Shown here in pieces: positions 1-8,624 of a DNA stretch of 64,000 nt. The DNA is from Segniliparus sp051660745. GTDB lineage: Bacteria; Actinomycetota; Actinomycetes; Mycobacteriales; Mycobacteriaceae. The stretch spans positions 102,412 to 166,411 of the forward strand of contig NZ_JBOFQF010000017.1 of assembly GCF_051660745.1 (NCBI RefSeq), given 5' to 3'. Numbering within the stretch: the first letter of the stretch is position 1; each line of letters opens with the position of its first letter. The position numbers and the translations under genes are program-made. Under the pieces are notes generated by a model. The model ran no database searches, was not told the DNA's origin, and saw nothing but the letters and a program-made list of their open reading frames with translations.

Positions 1-29
1 CTGGCCTCAACTTTTGAGGAGGTCGGGGC

Positions 30-1781
30 GTGAGCGCATCGGGTATCCGCGTCGACAGGTACGGGCCGCTGATCGATCCCGTCCCGGCAGTGTCTGGCGA
101 TCCCGATCTGTGGTGCACATACGCCGCTGTGCGCACGTTGCGCTGGTTGGACCGGGTAGGCGATATTCCGGGGGCGGACGAGGTGGCGGGCTTCCTGGCC
201 TCCCGGCGGAATTCTGATGGAGGCTACGCCTGGTCTCCTGGCATGAATTCCGACGCATGGGCGACGTACTACTGCACGCAGGCTATGCGTGACATAGGCA
301 GTATGGCTTTGTCGGAGGCAGATCGGCCGAGTTCGTCTTGGCTCTGGGGAGCTCGCAACGCGGACGGCGGGTTCGCGATGTCGCCGGGGCAGGCTTCCGA
401 CGTGTGGGCCACATACTATGCCGTCCGCACCCTTGTGGAAATCCATGGCGAGCCGATTCCCCCGGACTTGCGGGACTGGCTGGGCGCCCTCCAAGCGGAA
501 GATGGCGGGCTGGTCTGGAGCCCTGCGCACGCTGCGGACGGAAAATCCGATGCGCGCGCCTGCTACTACGCGATCACAGCGTGGGCTGCGGCAGGCGGCG
601 GCTCTCTCCCGTGGGATCGTGCTCGATTGATCGCCTGGCTCCAAGACAGGCAAAGCCAGGCAGGGGGGTTCACGTTCCAGGCGGGCGACCGCACGGACTG
701 CTTGTGGGCCACTTTCCGGGCCACAAGCGCTCTGCGGAGTTTGGGGGAGTATCCGCGAGACCGCGAGGCATGTGTGGCTTGGATCCGCGAGCGGCTCTCG
801 CCGGGAGGCTCGTTCACGCGTTGGCCCGGATACCCGGTCCAGGACGTATGGGCCGCGTTCTGCGGCGTGGGGGCGTTGCGGGCGCTCGGGGACGACGCCA
901 GCGACATCGCGGATCGAGTCGTCGAGGCCGTTCTGTCCTTCCAGATCCCCTCTAGCGGCTTCACCTACCGGTCTCCTGGGCAGGCGGCAGACGCGCTCAC
1001 AACATCGGCGCAGCTGTTGTCCGGGGCAACACCGCCGAACACTGATCCAGATCAAATAATTCGCTGGCTGGAGAGCTGCAGGATGCCGAACGAGGACGGC
1101 GTCATGTACATGCCGGGACGCGGCAGTGAAGTCCGCTGCACGTTGTGGGCGCTGAGCGCTGGTGCTTTCGCCTCTGACGCCGAGGCGCTGAACCGCATCG
1201 TGGACTGGCTCGTGGGCTCGATCCAGAATCCCGATGGCGGATTCGGCTACTGGGAGGGCAGGGCTTCGGACCTTGTGTCGACATCTGCGTCCGCTGAGAT
1301 CTTGCATCTCGCCGGTGTGGAGCGGGAAGCGCCGGTGATGAAGGCCATCGCAGGATTCGTCTCTTCCTGCGAGACGGCTCCCGGCGAGTACGCCAATGTC
1401 CCGGGCGGAAGAGCGACGTCGCGGTCGACGTTGCAGGCTTTGCGCGTCCTCCAGCGAGCTGGCGTTTCCCACGGCGAGCTCGTCGAAGAGGCTCTGTCCC
1501 GGCATCGGGTGCGTGGCGGAGGCTTCGCGAACGAAGGCCGCCGTCTGCCGGATTTGCTGACGACGTACGAAGCCGTCCTCACGGCAGACTTGTTCGGCGT
1601 GGAAACGGATGCCGAGCACCTCGGCAAGTTCATCGAGAGCGTACGCGCCGAGACAGGCGGCTTCGCCTGGACTCCGTTGATGAAGACGAGCGGCGGCCCC
1701 CTCGCCGACTGTTTGGGCCGTTGCCTCGACGTGCGCAGAGCTGATCGTTCGGCGCCGCTGCCCGCGCTCACCATCTCGTGA
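30..1781 (+). CDS. alpha/alpha-toroid protein with prenyltransferase/squalene-oxidase-type repeats
   Basis: A 583-aa protein starting at GTG after GAGGAGG at 16-22. It is built of about eleven repeats of roughly 50 residues, each with a DGGF/GGF turn followed by SPG or PG and then an aromatic-rich helix, for example NSDGGYAWSPG near residue 61 and NADGGFAMSPG near 110. This is the QxxDGGF repeat of the prenyltransferase beta / squalene cyclase toroid. I see no DxDD (class II terpene cyclase) motif and no clear Asp-x-Cys...His zinc set of protein prenyltransferases, so the chemistry is unknown. No signal peptide is seen. It is the first gene in the window of a rightward biosynthetic operon; the promoter lies outside. 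Confidence 0.85.
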   Translation: MSASGIRVDRYGPLIDPVPAVSGDPDLWCTYAAVRTLRWLDRVGDIPGADEVAGFLASRRNSDGGYAWSPGMNSDAWATYYCTQAMRDIGSMALSEADRPSSSWLWGARNADGGFAMSPGQASDVWATYYAVRTLVEIHGEPIPPDLRDWLGALQAEDGGLVWSPAHAADGKSDARACYYAITAWAAAGGGSLPWDRARLIAWLQDRQSQAGGFTFQAGDRTDCLWATFRATSALRSLGEYPRDREACVAWIRERLSPGGSFTRWPGYPVQDVWAAFCGVGALRALGDDASDIADRVVEAVLSFQIPSSGFTYRSPGQAADALTTSAQLLSGATPPNTDPDQIIRWLESCRMPNEDGVMYMPGRGSEVRCTLWALSAGAFASDAEALNRIVDWLVGSIQNPDGGFGYWEGRASDLVSTSASAEILHLAGVEREAPVMKAIAGFVSSCETAPGEYANVPGGRATSRSTLQALRVLQRAGVSHGELVEEALSRHRVRGGGFANEGRRLPDLLTTYEAVLTADLFGVETDAEHLGKFIESVRAETGGFAWTPLMKTSGGPLADCLGRCLDVRRADRSAPLPALTIS

Positions 1782-1793
1782 AAGGAAAAGAAC

Positions 1794-2210
1794 GTGCCGA
1801 CCGTGGAAGTGACTAGCAGCCCGCTCACACCGTCCGCCCGGCTGAAGGCAGCCGTGCGGCTGACTCGATGGCTTGCGGACAACGGTTCGGACCCGGCCCA
1901 TGTCGTGGTGATGTTCAAGAGCACCGACCCCATGGCGTACTTCGTCGGGGGAGCGCCGTTGACGAGCTATCAGGACGCGAACGCCGAGGCCAAACAGGCG
2001 CGCTGGGCTTATGTGGTCTGCCATATCCATCCTGGCAGAGGCAAAGCTTACTGTGCCCGCCTCGCGGAAGAGGCTCGCGAGGCGCTCGGAATGGGGGGCG
2101 GCGCGGGCAACTGCCTCGTCCGTTTCGAGCCCACTGAGCCGGAACGAGTTTTCTACCTCCAAGACGGATCGATGGTGAACGCCGGCTCTGTTCCGGCGGG
2201 CAGCAACTGA
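1794..2210 (+). CDS. hypothetical protein, 138 aa, in the biosynthetic operon
   Basis: A GTG start is set by AAAGGA at 1781-1786, 12 bases after the toroid gene. The product is small, soluble and without membrane segments or a motif I recognise. It has two Cys (VVCHIHPGRGKAYC region and NCLVRFE) and a central His pair. It ends 18 bases before the carrier-protein gene, so it is almost certainly co-translated with it and belongs to the pathway. It could be a small cyclase- or dehydratase-like alpha/beta-barrel protein, but nothing in the sequence proves that. Confidence 0.75.
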   Translation: MPTVEVTSSPLTPSARLKAAVRLTRWLADNGSDPAHVVVMFKSTDPMAYFVGGAPLTSYQDANAEAKQARWAYVVCHIHPGRGKAYCARLAEEAREALGMGGGAGNCLVRFEPTEPERVFYLQDGSMVNAGSVPAGSN

Positions 2211-2228
2211 AGAGAAAGGCAAAGAATT

Positions 2229-2501
2229 ATGCAAACTGCCAATGCGGCCGACACGGAGAAACGTGTGCGCTCGATTTTGGAGAAACGCTTCGGCGAGGCT
2301 GCTGTCCTGCTCGGGGCGGATGTGGCGCTCGCTGAAGGCCTTCCGAACTTCGACAGCTTGGCGGGCATGGAGTTCATCACCGCTGTCGAGGAGGAGTTCG
2401 ATATCGAGGTCGATTTTGTCGACGATGATGTGCGCTACAGTTTCAGCACGTTGGACCGGGTCGTCGAATACATTGCCGAACGCGTGGAGGACCAGGGCTG
2501 A
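2229..2501 (+). CDS. acyl/peptidyl carrier protein
   Basis: A 90-aa acidic helical protein with the phosphopantetheine attachment site PNFDSLAGMEF, Ser at residue 43. Size, charge and the DSL motif fit a discrete carrier protein that holds an acyl or aminoacyl group as a thioester. A purine-rich AGAAAGG precedes the ATG. Its TGA overlaps the ATG of the next gene, an adenylating ligase, by one base (TGATG), so ligase and carrier are translationally coupled. The ligase is therefore the natural candidate to load it. Confidence 0.93.
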   Translation: MQTANAADTEKRVRSILEKRFGEAAVLLGADVALAEGLPNFDSLAGMEFITAVEEEFDIEVDFVDDDVRYSFSTLDRVVEYIAERVEDQG

Positions 2502-3568
2502 TGGGTTTGAGCGTGCCCTCGGATGAAGAGGTGGTCTTCGAGACCTCGGGAAGCACAGGGCCTGCACGGCGTTGGGCCAGGACGAGCCGGCAACTTGTCT
2601 GCGAGGTCGATCTGATCGCTGATCGGATGATCGGCGAGATCGACATGGTCGTCAGCTACGCTCCGCCCCGGCACGTGTTCGGATCGCTGTTCGGGGAGTG
2701 GCTGCCGCGCACGCGTGGCGTTCCCGTGGCGCAGGCTTGGGCCAACCCCTATGAATTCCCCGAGGTGCCGCCCGGAGCGCGAGTGCTCGTAGTCTGCGTG
2801 CCGATGGCGTGGGACTTGTTACGAAGGAATTGGCGGAGTTTGGCGCGTGCCCGGTCCGTGGTGGCGTTGCACAGCTCTGCGGCTGCGCCTGCGGCGGCGT
2901 ACGAAGCTATAGCCTCGGCCGGGCCGAAACTAACTGCTCACGAGATCCTCGGCTCGACGGAGACTGGAGGGATCGCGCATCGCCAGCTGCGTCCCGGCGG
3001 CGAGGATGATGTGTGGACCGTTTTGCCCGACGTTGTGCTGCTCAGGGATGCGGATGTGCGACCGGGCGGGGGACAGGCGCTACTGATACGCAGCCCCCGG
3101 CTGGCCCGCTCTTTCGGCGAGCAGACACCCCCCGAGAGCTGGGCGACCGGCGATCTCGTGGAATTCGTCGGGACGGACGGCTTCCGGCTGATCGGCAGGA
3201 GCAGCTCGCTCATCAAGGTCAATGGCGTCAAGGTGTACCTCTCCGAGATCGAGCGGCGGCTGGCCCAAAGTGTGCGGGGGGCGGATTTTGTCGCAGTCCC
3301 GACGCTCCGCGACCGTACGGCGGGCGAGGGTTATATCGTGTTCTGGGTTCGCCGCGACCTCAATTTGGGAACCGCGGACGTGCGCAGGGCATTGTCCGGC
3401 CTGCCGAGTCCGGCGCACGTCGTCGAGCTGGCGAGGATCCCGCTCACCCCGCAAGGGAAACCCGACCGTGGAGCGCTCGCGAGGGCGTCGCGGACGGATT
3501 CTGCGCGTATGGGCGGCCGATATCTGTACGAGGTCGACGGCATGTCGAGCGAGGAGAGCGTGGCATGA
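2501..3568 (+). CDS. minimal AMP-dependent acyl-carrier ligase (N-terminally short)
   Basis: 355 aa of the adenylate-forming superfamily. Visible core motifs in order: P-loop TSGSTG at residues 16-21, STETGG near 152, ATGDLVE near 216, the hinge/A8 block GRSSSLIKVNGVKVYLSEIE near 232, and the A10 lysine in LTPQGKPDR near 317. Acyl-CoA/ACP ligases usually have 130-180 residues before the P-loop; here there are about 15, so the N-terminal subdomain is missing although the catalytic lysine and hinge are present. The gene sits between the carrier protein and the SDR with overlapping ends, so it probably activates an acid and loads the carrier. The substrate is unknown. Confidence 0.88.
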   Translation: MGLSVPSDEEVVFETSGSTGPARRWARTSRQLVCEVDLIADRMIGEIDMVVSYAPPRHVFGSLFGEWLPRTRGVPVAQAWANPYEFPEVPPGARVLVVCVPMAWDLLRRNWRSLARARSVVALHSSAAAPAAAYEAIASAGPKLTAHEILGSTETGGIAHRQLRPGGEDDVWTVLPDVVLLRDADVRPGGGQALLIRSPRLARSFGEQTPPESWATGDLVEFVGTDGFRLIGRSSSLIKVNGVKVYLSEIERRLAQSVRGADFVAVPTLRDRTAGEGYIVFWVRRDLNLGTADVRRALSGLPSPAHVVELARIPLTPQGKPDRGALARASRTDSARMGGRYLYEVDGMSSEESVA

Positions 3569-4317
3569 CCCGGCTGATAGTCGTGACCGGAGCCAGCGCA
3601 GGGATTGGAAAGGCAACGGCGCAGCGGTTTGTCGGCAACGGCGACAAGGTCTTGCTTGTGAGCAGACGAGCCGACCGCCTCGCGGCGGCGGCGGAGGAGC
3701 TCGCCCAAGGCACGCCGGAGGCGGACGTGGGCTATCTCGCGTGCGATATGTCCGACCCGGGCTCTGCCGCCCGGCTCAAAGAGCATGTTGTGTCGCTCGG
3801 CGTCCCGATCCACGCCTTGGTCTGCTGCGTGGGCTCGGCCCCCGGTGCTGATAGCGGGAGCTTGACATCCGTGCTCGCGGAATGGCGCGAGGCATACGAG
3901 GCCAACGTGTTGTCGGCGGTGATTGCTGTCGAAGGGCTCGGGCCGCTCGTCGGGGACGGCGGGAGCATCGTCTTGTACAGCTCGATCGCGGCCTATCGAG
4001 GGGCTTCTAGCGGGACGGGCGCGTACGGCGCAGCGAAGGCTGCTCTCCATGCGTATGTCCATGCGTTAGCCGCCAGGCTCGGGGGCCGCGGCATCACTGT
4101 GAACGCGATCGCGCCAGGCTACATCGCGGACACGGAGTTTTTCGGGGAGGGCCTCCCCGCCGCCCGCGAGGCCATGCTCGTCCGGCAGACGCTGCTGGGC
4201 CGTCCCGGCAGGCCAGGCGATGTCGCCGGACTCGCGTTCTATCTGTGCTCGCCCGACGGCGCGTACATAACATCGCAAATCATACAGATCAATGGCGGTT
4301 CGGGGCATGGCGTATGA
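3565..4317 (+). CDS. short-chain dehydrogenase/reductase, copy A
   Basis: A 250-aa classical SDR. The Rossmann motif is TGASAGIG at residues 8-15, and the catalytic Ser, Tyr154 and Lys158 lie in YSSIAAYRG...TGAYGAAK. The NNAG position reads VCCVGSAP, an unusual change shared with the second SDR of the cluster at 10187-10939. The start ATG overlaps the ligase stop (ATGA). The stop overlaps the next ATG in the same way. A ketoreductase acting on a carrier-bound or free beta-keto intermediate is the likely role, inferred from position next to carrier and ligase genes. Confidence 0.92.
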   Translation: MTRLIVVTGASAGIGKATAQRFVGNGDKVLLVSRRADRLAAAAEELAQGTPEADVGYLACDMSDPGSAARLKEHVVSLGVPIHALVCCVGSAPGADSGSLTSVLAEWREAYEANVLSAVIAVEGLGPLVGDGGSIVLYSSIAAYRGASSGTGAYGAAKAALHAYVHALAARLGGRGITVNAIAPGYIADTEFFGEGLPAAREAMLVRQTLLGRPGRPGDVAGLAFYLCSPDGAYITSQIIQINGGSGHGV

Positions 4318-5414
4318 CCAGCTGTTCGGCGCCCATGGCCCAAGGAAGACCAGGTAGACTCGTGACACCCTCCAAAGAACAAGCCGATCTGCATATCCAG
4401 GAGATGATGCGGTGGCATTTCGGCCCGGACACCGGGTCGCGCTTCTGGCTTGACCGGAAGGCCCGGTTGGGCTTTGACCCTGTTGAGGATGTGCGGTCTC
4501 TTGACGACCTGCTGAAATTCCCGAATTTCGTGGACGAGTTGCGCGATGTCCCTGTCGAGCATGTGATCCCCAGGGGGCTGGGCGACTCCGAGCAGATTTT
4601 TGCTGTGTACGAGAGCGGCGGCACGTCGGGCCCGCCGAAACGCTTCGTCATGTTCGATGGTTGGTTCGACCAGTACATGGCGTGGGAGAATTCCCACTAC
4701 GCCCAAGATCCGCAGGGACATGCCCTCACAGTGGGCCCTAGCGGGCCCCACATGCTCGGCGACTACTCCAAGCGCATTGCCCAGGCGCGGGGAGGGGTTC
4801 GGTTTGCGGTGGATCTCGACCCGCGATGGGTCAAGCACCTGTTGGGAATCGGCGACGCCGCGGGCGCGAGCGCCTATATCGAGCATCTCGTCGACCAAGC
4901 CGAGCACGTGCTGTCCTCGCAGGACATCGTGCTGCTCGTCACGACACCGCCGCTGTTGGCCCGGCTTGCGGAGCGCGGCTCGACGCGGGCGTTGATCGCA
5001 GACAAGGTGCGGCTGGTCCTATGGACCGGAGCCCATATGGATCTGGACGTTTTGGATTACCTGTCCACCGAGGTTTTTCCGCAGGTGCGATTCCGGGGCT
5101 CGTACGGCAGCACGACCATGCTCAGCGGCACGGTGCAACGTGAGGCTTCGGAGGACGGCGAGGTGGTCTTCGATTCGTACGCGCCGTACGTCTTCTATCG
5201 TGTCGTCGATCCGGACACGAGCCTGCCGGTCGAGTTCGGGACCGAAGGCTTTGTTGTGATGAACTATGTCACGAAATACGGACTTGTGCCCAATAGTTTG
5301 GAACGGGATCTTGCCACACGGGTGCCGAGTCTTTCCGGGGTCGGGGACTCGCTGAGAGATATCCATCCTGTCGCCGAGATGAACGGCCAGAAGATGATCG
5401 AGGGCGTGTACTAG
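4314..5414 (+). CDS. EhpF/PaaK-like adenylate-forming enzyme
   Basis: 366 aa starting at the ATG that overlaps the SDR stop. The P-loop is YESGGTSGPPKRF near residue 102, and an A5-like SYGSTTML lies near 262. The N-terminal part with MMRWHF...SRFW and FPNFVDELRDVPVE resembles, from memory, EhpF-type enzymes of the griseoluteate/phenazine clusters, which adenylate aryl acids and have a reduced C-terminal lid. The C-terminus (SLRDIHP...KMIEGVY) lacks the usual A10 GK motif. A decayed paralogue lies at 9913-10197. A downstream GTG at 4362 is an alternative start. It is the last gene of the rightward operon. Confidence 0.85.
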   Translation: MTSCSAPMAQGRPGRLVTPSKEQADLHIQEMMRWHFGPDTGSRFWLDRKARLGFDPVEDVRSLDDLLKFPNFVDELRDVPVEHVIPRGLGDSEQIFAVYESGGTSGPPKRFVMFDGWFDQYMAWENSHYAQDPQGHALTVGPSGPHMLGDYSKRIAQARGGVRFAVDLDPRWVKHLLGIGDAAGASAYIEHLVDQAEHVLSSQDIVLLVTTPPLLARLAERGSTRALIADKVRLVLWTGAHMDLDVLDYLSTEVFPQVRFRGSYGSTTMLSGTVQREASEDGEVVFDSYAPYVFYRVVDPDTSLPVEFGTEGFVVMNYVTKYGLVPNSLERDLATRVPSLSGVGDSLRDIHPVAEMNGQKMIEGVY

Positions 5415-5496
5415 CGCAGGGCTCCCGCGCTTGCGCCCGAGGATGATCGCTCGCGCTGCAGACCGCCGGCTCCTCTTCCGGTTGGACGCTTAGGGG

Positions 5497-5514
5497 CTGA
5501 TCTTGGGCGATCAG
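5497..5514. terminator. hairpin between convergent operons
   Basis: A perfect 6-bp stem CTGATC / GATCAG with a TTGGGC loop, in the 228-bp spacer between the end of the EhpF-like gene and the end of the ammonia-lyase gene. No U-tract follows on either strand, so terminator function is only plausible from location. Otherwise I see nothing identifiable in 5415-5642. Confidence 0.35.
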
Positions 5515-5642
5515 GCGGTGCGGACTCGTTTGCTACTCGGGCGTGTCGGCGGCAACGCCAAGTGCGCCGAGAAGGCGCTGATCCGTTTCGCGGTGGTGTC
5601 GGCGCACCACACAAATAGTCCGTTTCTCTGTTCTGTGCCGCT

Positions 5643-7319
5643 TCAACTTAAGTCTCTCAGGGTGTCAATGATGGACAGTATCGCAGATATGTCACTATCG
5701 AGTCGACGATCCTGGGCGACATGCGCGCAGACAGAACGAATGAGATCGTGAGCACGTCCTGTCCCGGCCCCGCAATTGTTGCGGCCGCGGAAATCAACTG
5801 CTTGACAAGCGACGAGCAGGTGGATTGCTGCGGCCTCGGTAACCAATTGTGTGACATCTCTCGCGGATCGCGCAGCCATGGCAGACATGCTCACCTTGTC
5901 TTGATTGTGGCATTCGGTGGAGCGCGAAAACGTGCTCGAAGGAGTGGATCGAGACAGTGATTCCGCAGTGACCGCAGACATGGTCAACTGCAATCCCTTG
6001 AGGCCGTGGGAAAGGGTCTTCGCATTGGAATCGCTCTCGATCAGATTAGCCGGGAGGCCGTTGCTGTACCTGGCGTCGACGAGGAGGGCCACTTGTCGAT
6101 CAAGGAGGTCGGCTATGCTTGACACTGCGATCTTAAGCGCATCTGCCGCCATTGCCACATGGCCGGCATAGAAATTTCCGCCACTGTGCACCGCTGGGGG
6201 AGTGCGGGTGAAAAGAGGATTGTCGGATGCGCTGTTGATCTCTATGCGTAGCCAATTTTTGGCCCATTCGATAGTGTCCCGAAGGACCCCGATCACCTGG
6301 GGGGCGCATCGTATGGAATAGCGATCCTGAATAGCTCTCGGGAGCGATGCGTAATGCGCTTCTTTGGTTTCGGCGCTCGCCTCATCGAGCCGAGTGGCGT
6401 GGTCGGTCGTCAGAGACGACCCGCGTAACAGTTCTCGTAGGCGTCCAGCAGAACACACTTGTCCGGGATGGGGTTTGACCTCGTGAATAAATGGATCAAA
6501 TGCGCCTCTATCGGCCAGCAGCGCTTCGGCGGATAGCGCAGTGCCGATCTCGGCTAGAAAAGCGATGTCTTCTGCCTCGCCGACAGCGAGGGTCGCGAGC
6601 GCCGCCGAGAAGGCCGTCCCGTTGATGAGGGCAAGGCCCTCCTTCGGTTCGAGCTTGAGAGGGCTAAGGTTGAGCTCGTCGAGGACTGCGGCCGAAGACC
6701 GAGTCGATCCTTTGTAGTTCAGCTCGCCCTCGCCGGAGAGCGCGGCAGCAATGTAGCTCAGGGGCACGAGGTCGCCACTGGCGCCCACGGAGCCTCGCGC
6801 CGGTATGACGGGCAGCGCGTTGTGCTCGAGTAGTTTCAGCAGCATTCTCGCCACTAGTGGACGTATGCCAGACCATCCCGCAGCGAGGGTATTCGCGCGT
6901 ATGAGCAGTGTTGCTCGGACGACTTCGGGGTCGACAGGATTGCCAACCCCGGCCAGGTGGTAGAGCACCATCTGGCTTTGGAGAAGCGACGCTCGTTCAG
7001 GTGGTATATGTCGGTCTGCGTTGTCGCCGTAGCCTGTTGTCACCCCATAGATCGGCCTGCCGCTGTCGACCATGAGCGCCATGGCCTCCCGAGACGCCTC
7101 CATGCGCTGCTCCGCGGTGTCCGACAGTCTCACTGAGCACGCGGTATCGCGAGAAATCCGACGCACAGTCTCGACGCTAAGCGAGCCGCCGTCAAGATCA
7201 ACCGTACGATGGTCGTCGCCTCGGCCACGCGCATCGTTCACAGCGGCACCAATCGGCACGGGCGGGATCGGCGCGGCGCTCGGGAACGATCTGGAGAAAT
7301 TCGAGTCTCTAGCATACAT
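5643..7319 (-). CDS. MIO-dependent aromatic amino acid ammonia-lyase or aminomutase
   Basis: A 558-aa member of the HAL/PAL family. The Ala-Ser-Gly that cyclises to the MIO electrophile is at 180-182 (GSVGASGDLVPLSYI), the catalytic Tyr is Y91 in YGVTTGYGD, and INGTAF and the Asn-rich SASDNPLF segment are present. The selectivity position reads LYHLAGVG where HALs have SH, so histidine is unlikely and a phenyl or tyrosyl substrate is more likely. I cannot tell lyase (cinnamate/coumarate) from 2,3-aminomutase (beta-amino acid). The N-terminus carries about 40 extra residues before the family start. The gene follows the hydrolase by 12 bases, with GAGG before its ATG. Confidence 0.93.
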   Translation of the reverse strand: MYARDSNFSRSFPSAAPIPPVPIGAAVNDARGRGDDHRTVDLDGGSLSVETVRRISRDTACSVRLSDTAEQRMEASREAMALMVDSGRPIYGVTTGYGDNADRHIPPERASLLQSQMVLYHLAGVGNPVDPEVVRATLLIRANTLAAGWSGIRPLVARMLLKLLEHNALPVIPARGSVGASGDLVPLSYIAAALSGEGELNYKGSTRSSAAVLDELNLSPLKLEPKEGLALINGTAFSAALATLAVGEAEDIAFLAEIGTALSAEALLADRGAFDPFIHEVKPHPGQVCSAGRLRELLRGSSLTTDHATRLDEASAETKEAHYASLPRAIQDRYSIRCAPQVIGVLRDTIEWAKNWLRIEINSASDNPLFTRTPPAVHSGGNFYAGHVAMAADALKIAVSSIADLLDRQVALLVDARYSNGLPANLIESDSNAKTLSHGLKGLQLTMSAVTAESLSRSTPSSTFSRSTECHNQDKVSMSAMAARSARDVTQLVTEAAAIHLLVACQAVDFRGRNNCGAGTGRAHDLIRSVCAHVAQDRRLDSDISAILSIIDTLRDLS

Positions 7320-7331
7320 CGACCTCGTCTG

Positions 7332-8462
7332 TTATTCGTTCAAAAAGGCAACAACTGCGGATAGAAATATATCGCGTCCATGCTCTGGCCGATCGAGATG
7401 GACATAGTGGGTAGCCTTAGGGACTTCGAGAATTTCGACACGGGCGGCATGGTTCAGCTGGCTGTGAAGTTTGGCGATATCTTCGGGCCTGCTCCAGAAG
7501 TCGAATTCGCTGTGGGACAAAAGAACTTTTGCAGTGATCGCTGACGCGTCCCACTGTTGGTGGCCGGTCGCTATCAAGTAGCTCTCATACATCGCGCCGC
7601 TCGGCGCCCTGAACGACGGCGGTGTGCGATCATGACTGGTAGGGTCTGACGCCAATGCCGCAGCCTTGTATGACTCGATGATAGCCGGATCGTGCCAGGC
7701 GTTCTTATCCTTGTCCGGGATAGAGGCGTCCCATGAAGGAGTGAGGCTGTCTGCGGTGCTGAGCTCATAGGCGCCGACCGCAGGGTTGAAGTTTCCTGGC
7801 CGTGCAGGATCGTCATACGGCGATCCTTGGCCGATACGCGAGTGCTGCGAGGAACCCCCGTACAAGGAGTTGTCCATAATCAGGTGGCTCACCCGGTCTG
7901 GGTGCAATGCCGCGTACTGCCCGGCCCAGTGGCCGCCTGTCGCCCATCCGAATAACGCGATCTTGCCACCTGGCACCACGTAATCGACAACAGCGGAGAT
8001 GTCGCGCACGACAGCATCGGATCGGACAAGGGGCTGGTTCGCGATTGCCGGTTTCAGCATCTCCGCCGGTCTTGAGGAGCTGCCGTAACCACGTGCGTCC
8101 ATAATGTAGACCGTGTGGCCATGGCGTGCAAGACTCCCAGCGAAAGAACCATCGGCCACAGGCAGGTCGAAGCTCGGTATGCCGGACACCCTCGCGCCGT
8201 GCAGCAACAGCACGGGCGACCCGCTTTCGCCGGGTGCTGAGATTTTTCGGACTCCAATATCCACATTCGGGTCCGAGGCCACCGAAAAATCCTCACGGAC
8301 GAGTCCGTCATGGTAATCAGCAACGGCCACCGCTGGGCTCAGCGCTAGCGATTTCCTTGCCTGTTTGCCTTGACGCTCGTGATCGCCGCACGCGACGGTC
8401 GACATCAATGCCAATATCATCACTCCTAAATACCAGGCGCGGACGGATTTCGCTCGCAACAT
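7332..8462 (-). CDS. alpha/beta-hydrolase-fold lipoprotein lacking the nucleophilic serine
   Basis: 376 aa with a hydrophobic N-terminus and a possible lipobox ending at Cys25 (STVACG), so probably exported and lipid-anchored. The fold is clear: oxyanion-hole LLLHGARV, MDARGYGSS, an acid candidate in SEFDFWSRPED and a His in THYVHLDRP. The nucleophile elbow, however, reads LFGWATGG, with Ala174 (codon GCG) in the Ser position. It is therefore either a non-hydrolytic binding protein or uses another nucleophile. It shares a transcription unit with the ammonia-lyase, and a near-consensus promoter lies upstream. Confidence 0.85.
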   Translation of the reverse strand: MLRAKSVRAWYLGVMILALMSTVACGDHERQGKQARKSLALSPAVAVADYHDGLVREDFSVASDPNVDIGVRKISAPGESGSPVLLLHGARVSGIPSFDLPVADGSFAGSLARHGHTVYIMDARGYGSSSRPAEMLKPAIANQPLVRSDAVVRDISAVVDYVVPGGKIALFGWATGGHWAGQYAALHPDRVSHLIMDNSLYGGSSQHSRIGQGSPYDDPARPGNFNPAVGAYELSTADSLTPSWDASIPDKDKNAWHDPAIIESYKAAALASDPTSHDRTPPSFRAPSGAMYESYLIATGHQQWDASAITAKVLLSHSEFDFWSRPEDIAKLHSQLNHAARVEILEVPKATHYVHLDRPEHGRDIFLSAVVAFLNE

Positions 8463-8597
8463 CTGACACCTCCAAACTTGCTCCTGCTTGACTGGCTGCC
8501 GATGTGCGGCCAGGCATCTGCTTCAGTTTTCTTATCTGATGTGGGATTCGAGGCCGAGCCGGTGGAATTCACGCCCGCGTCGCGAGCTGACGGTACC

Positions 8598-8624
8598 ATT
8601 ATACTGCCTTCCCAGGGTTCTCAA
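8598..8624 (-). promoter_or_regulatory. sigma-A-like promoter for the hydrolase/ammonia-lyase unit
   Basis: On the minus strand the -35 is TTGAGA (8624-8619) and the -10 is a perfect TATAAT (8603-8598), with a 15-bp spacer that is slightly short. It overlaps the 3' end of the acyltransferase gene and lies about 135 bases upstream of the hydrolase ATG. A perfect TATAAT is rare in this GC-rich DNA. Confidence 0.55.

Noticed and set aside
5503..5751. Short plus-strand frame spanning the gap after the EhpF-like gene
   Set aside because: It has no ribosome site and runs into the antisense of the ammonia-lyase gene; no recognisable similarity.
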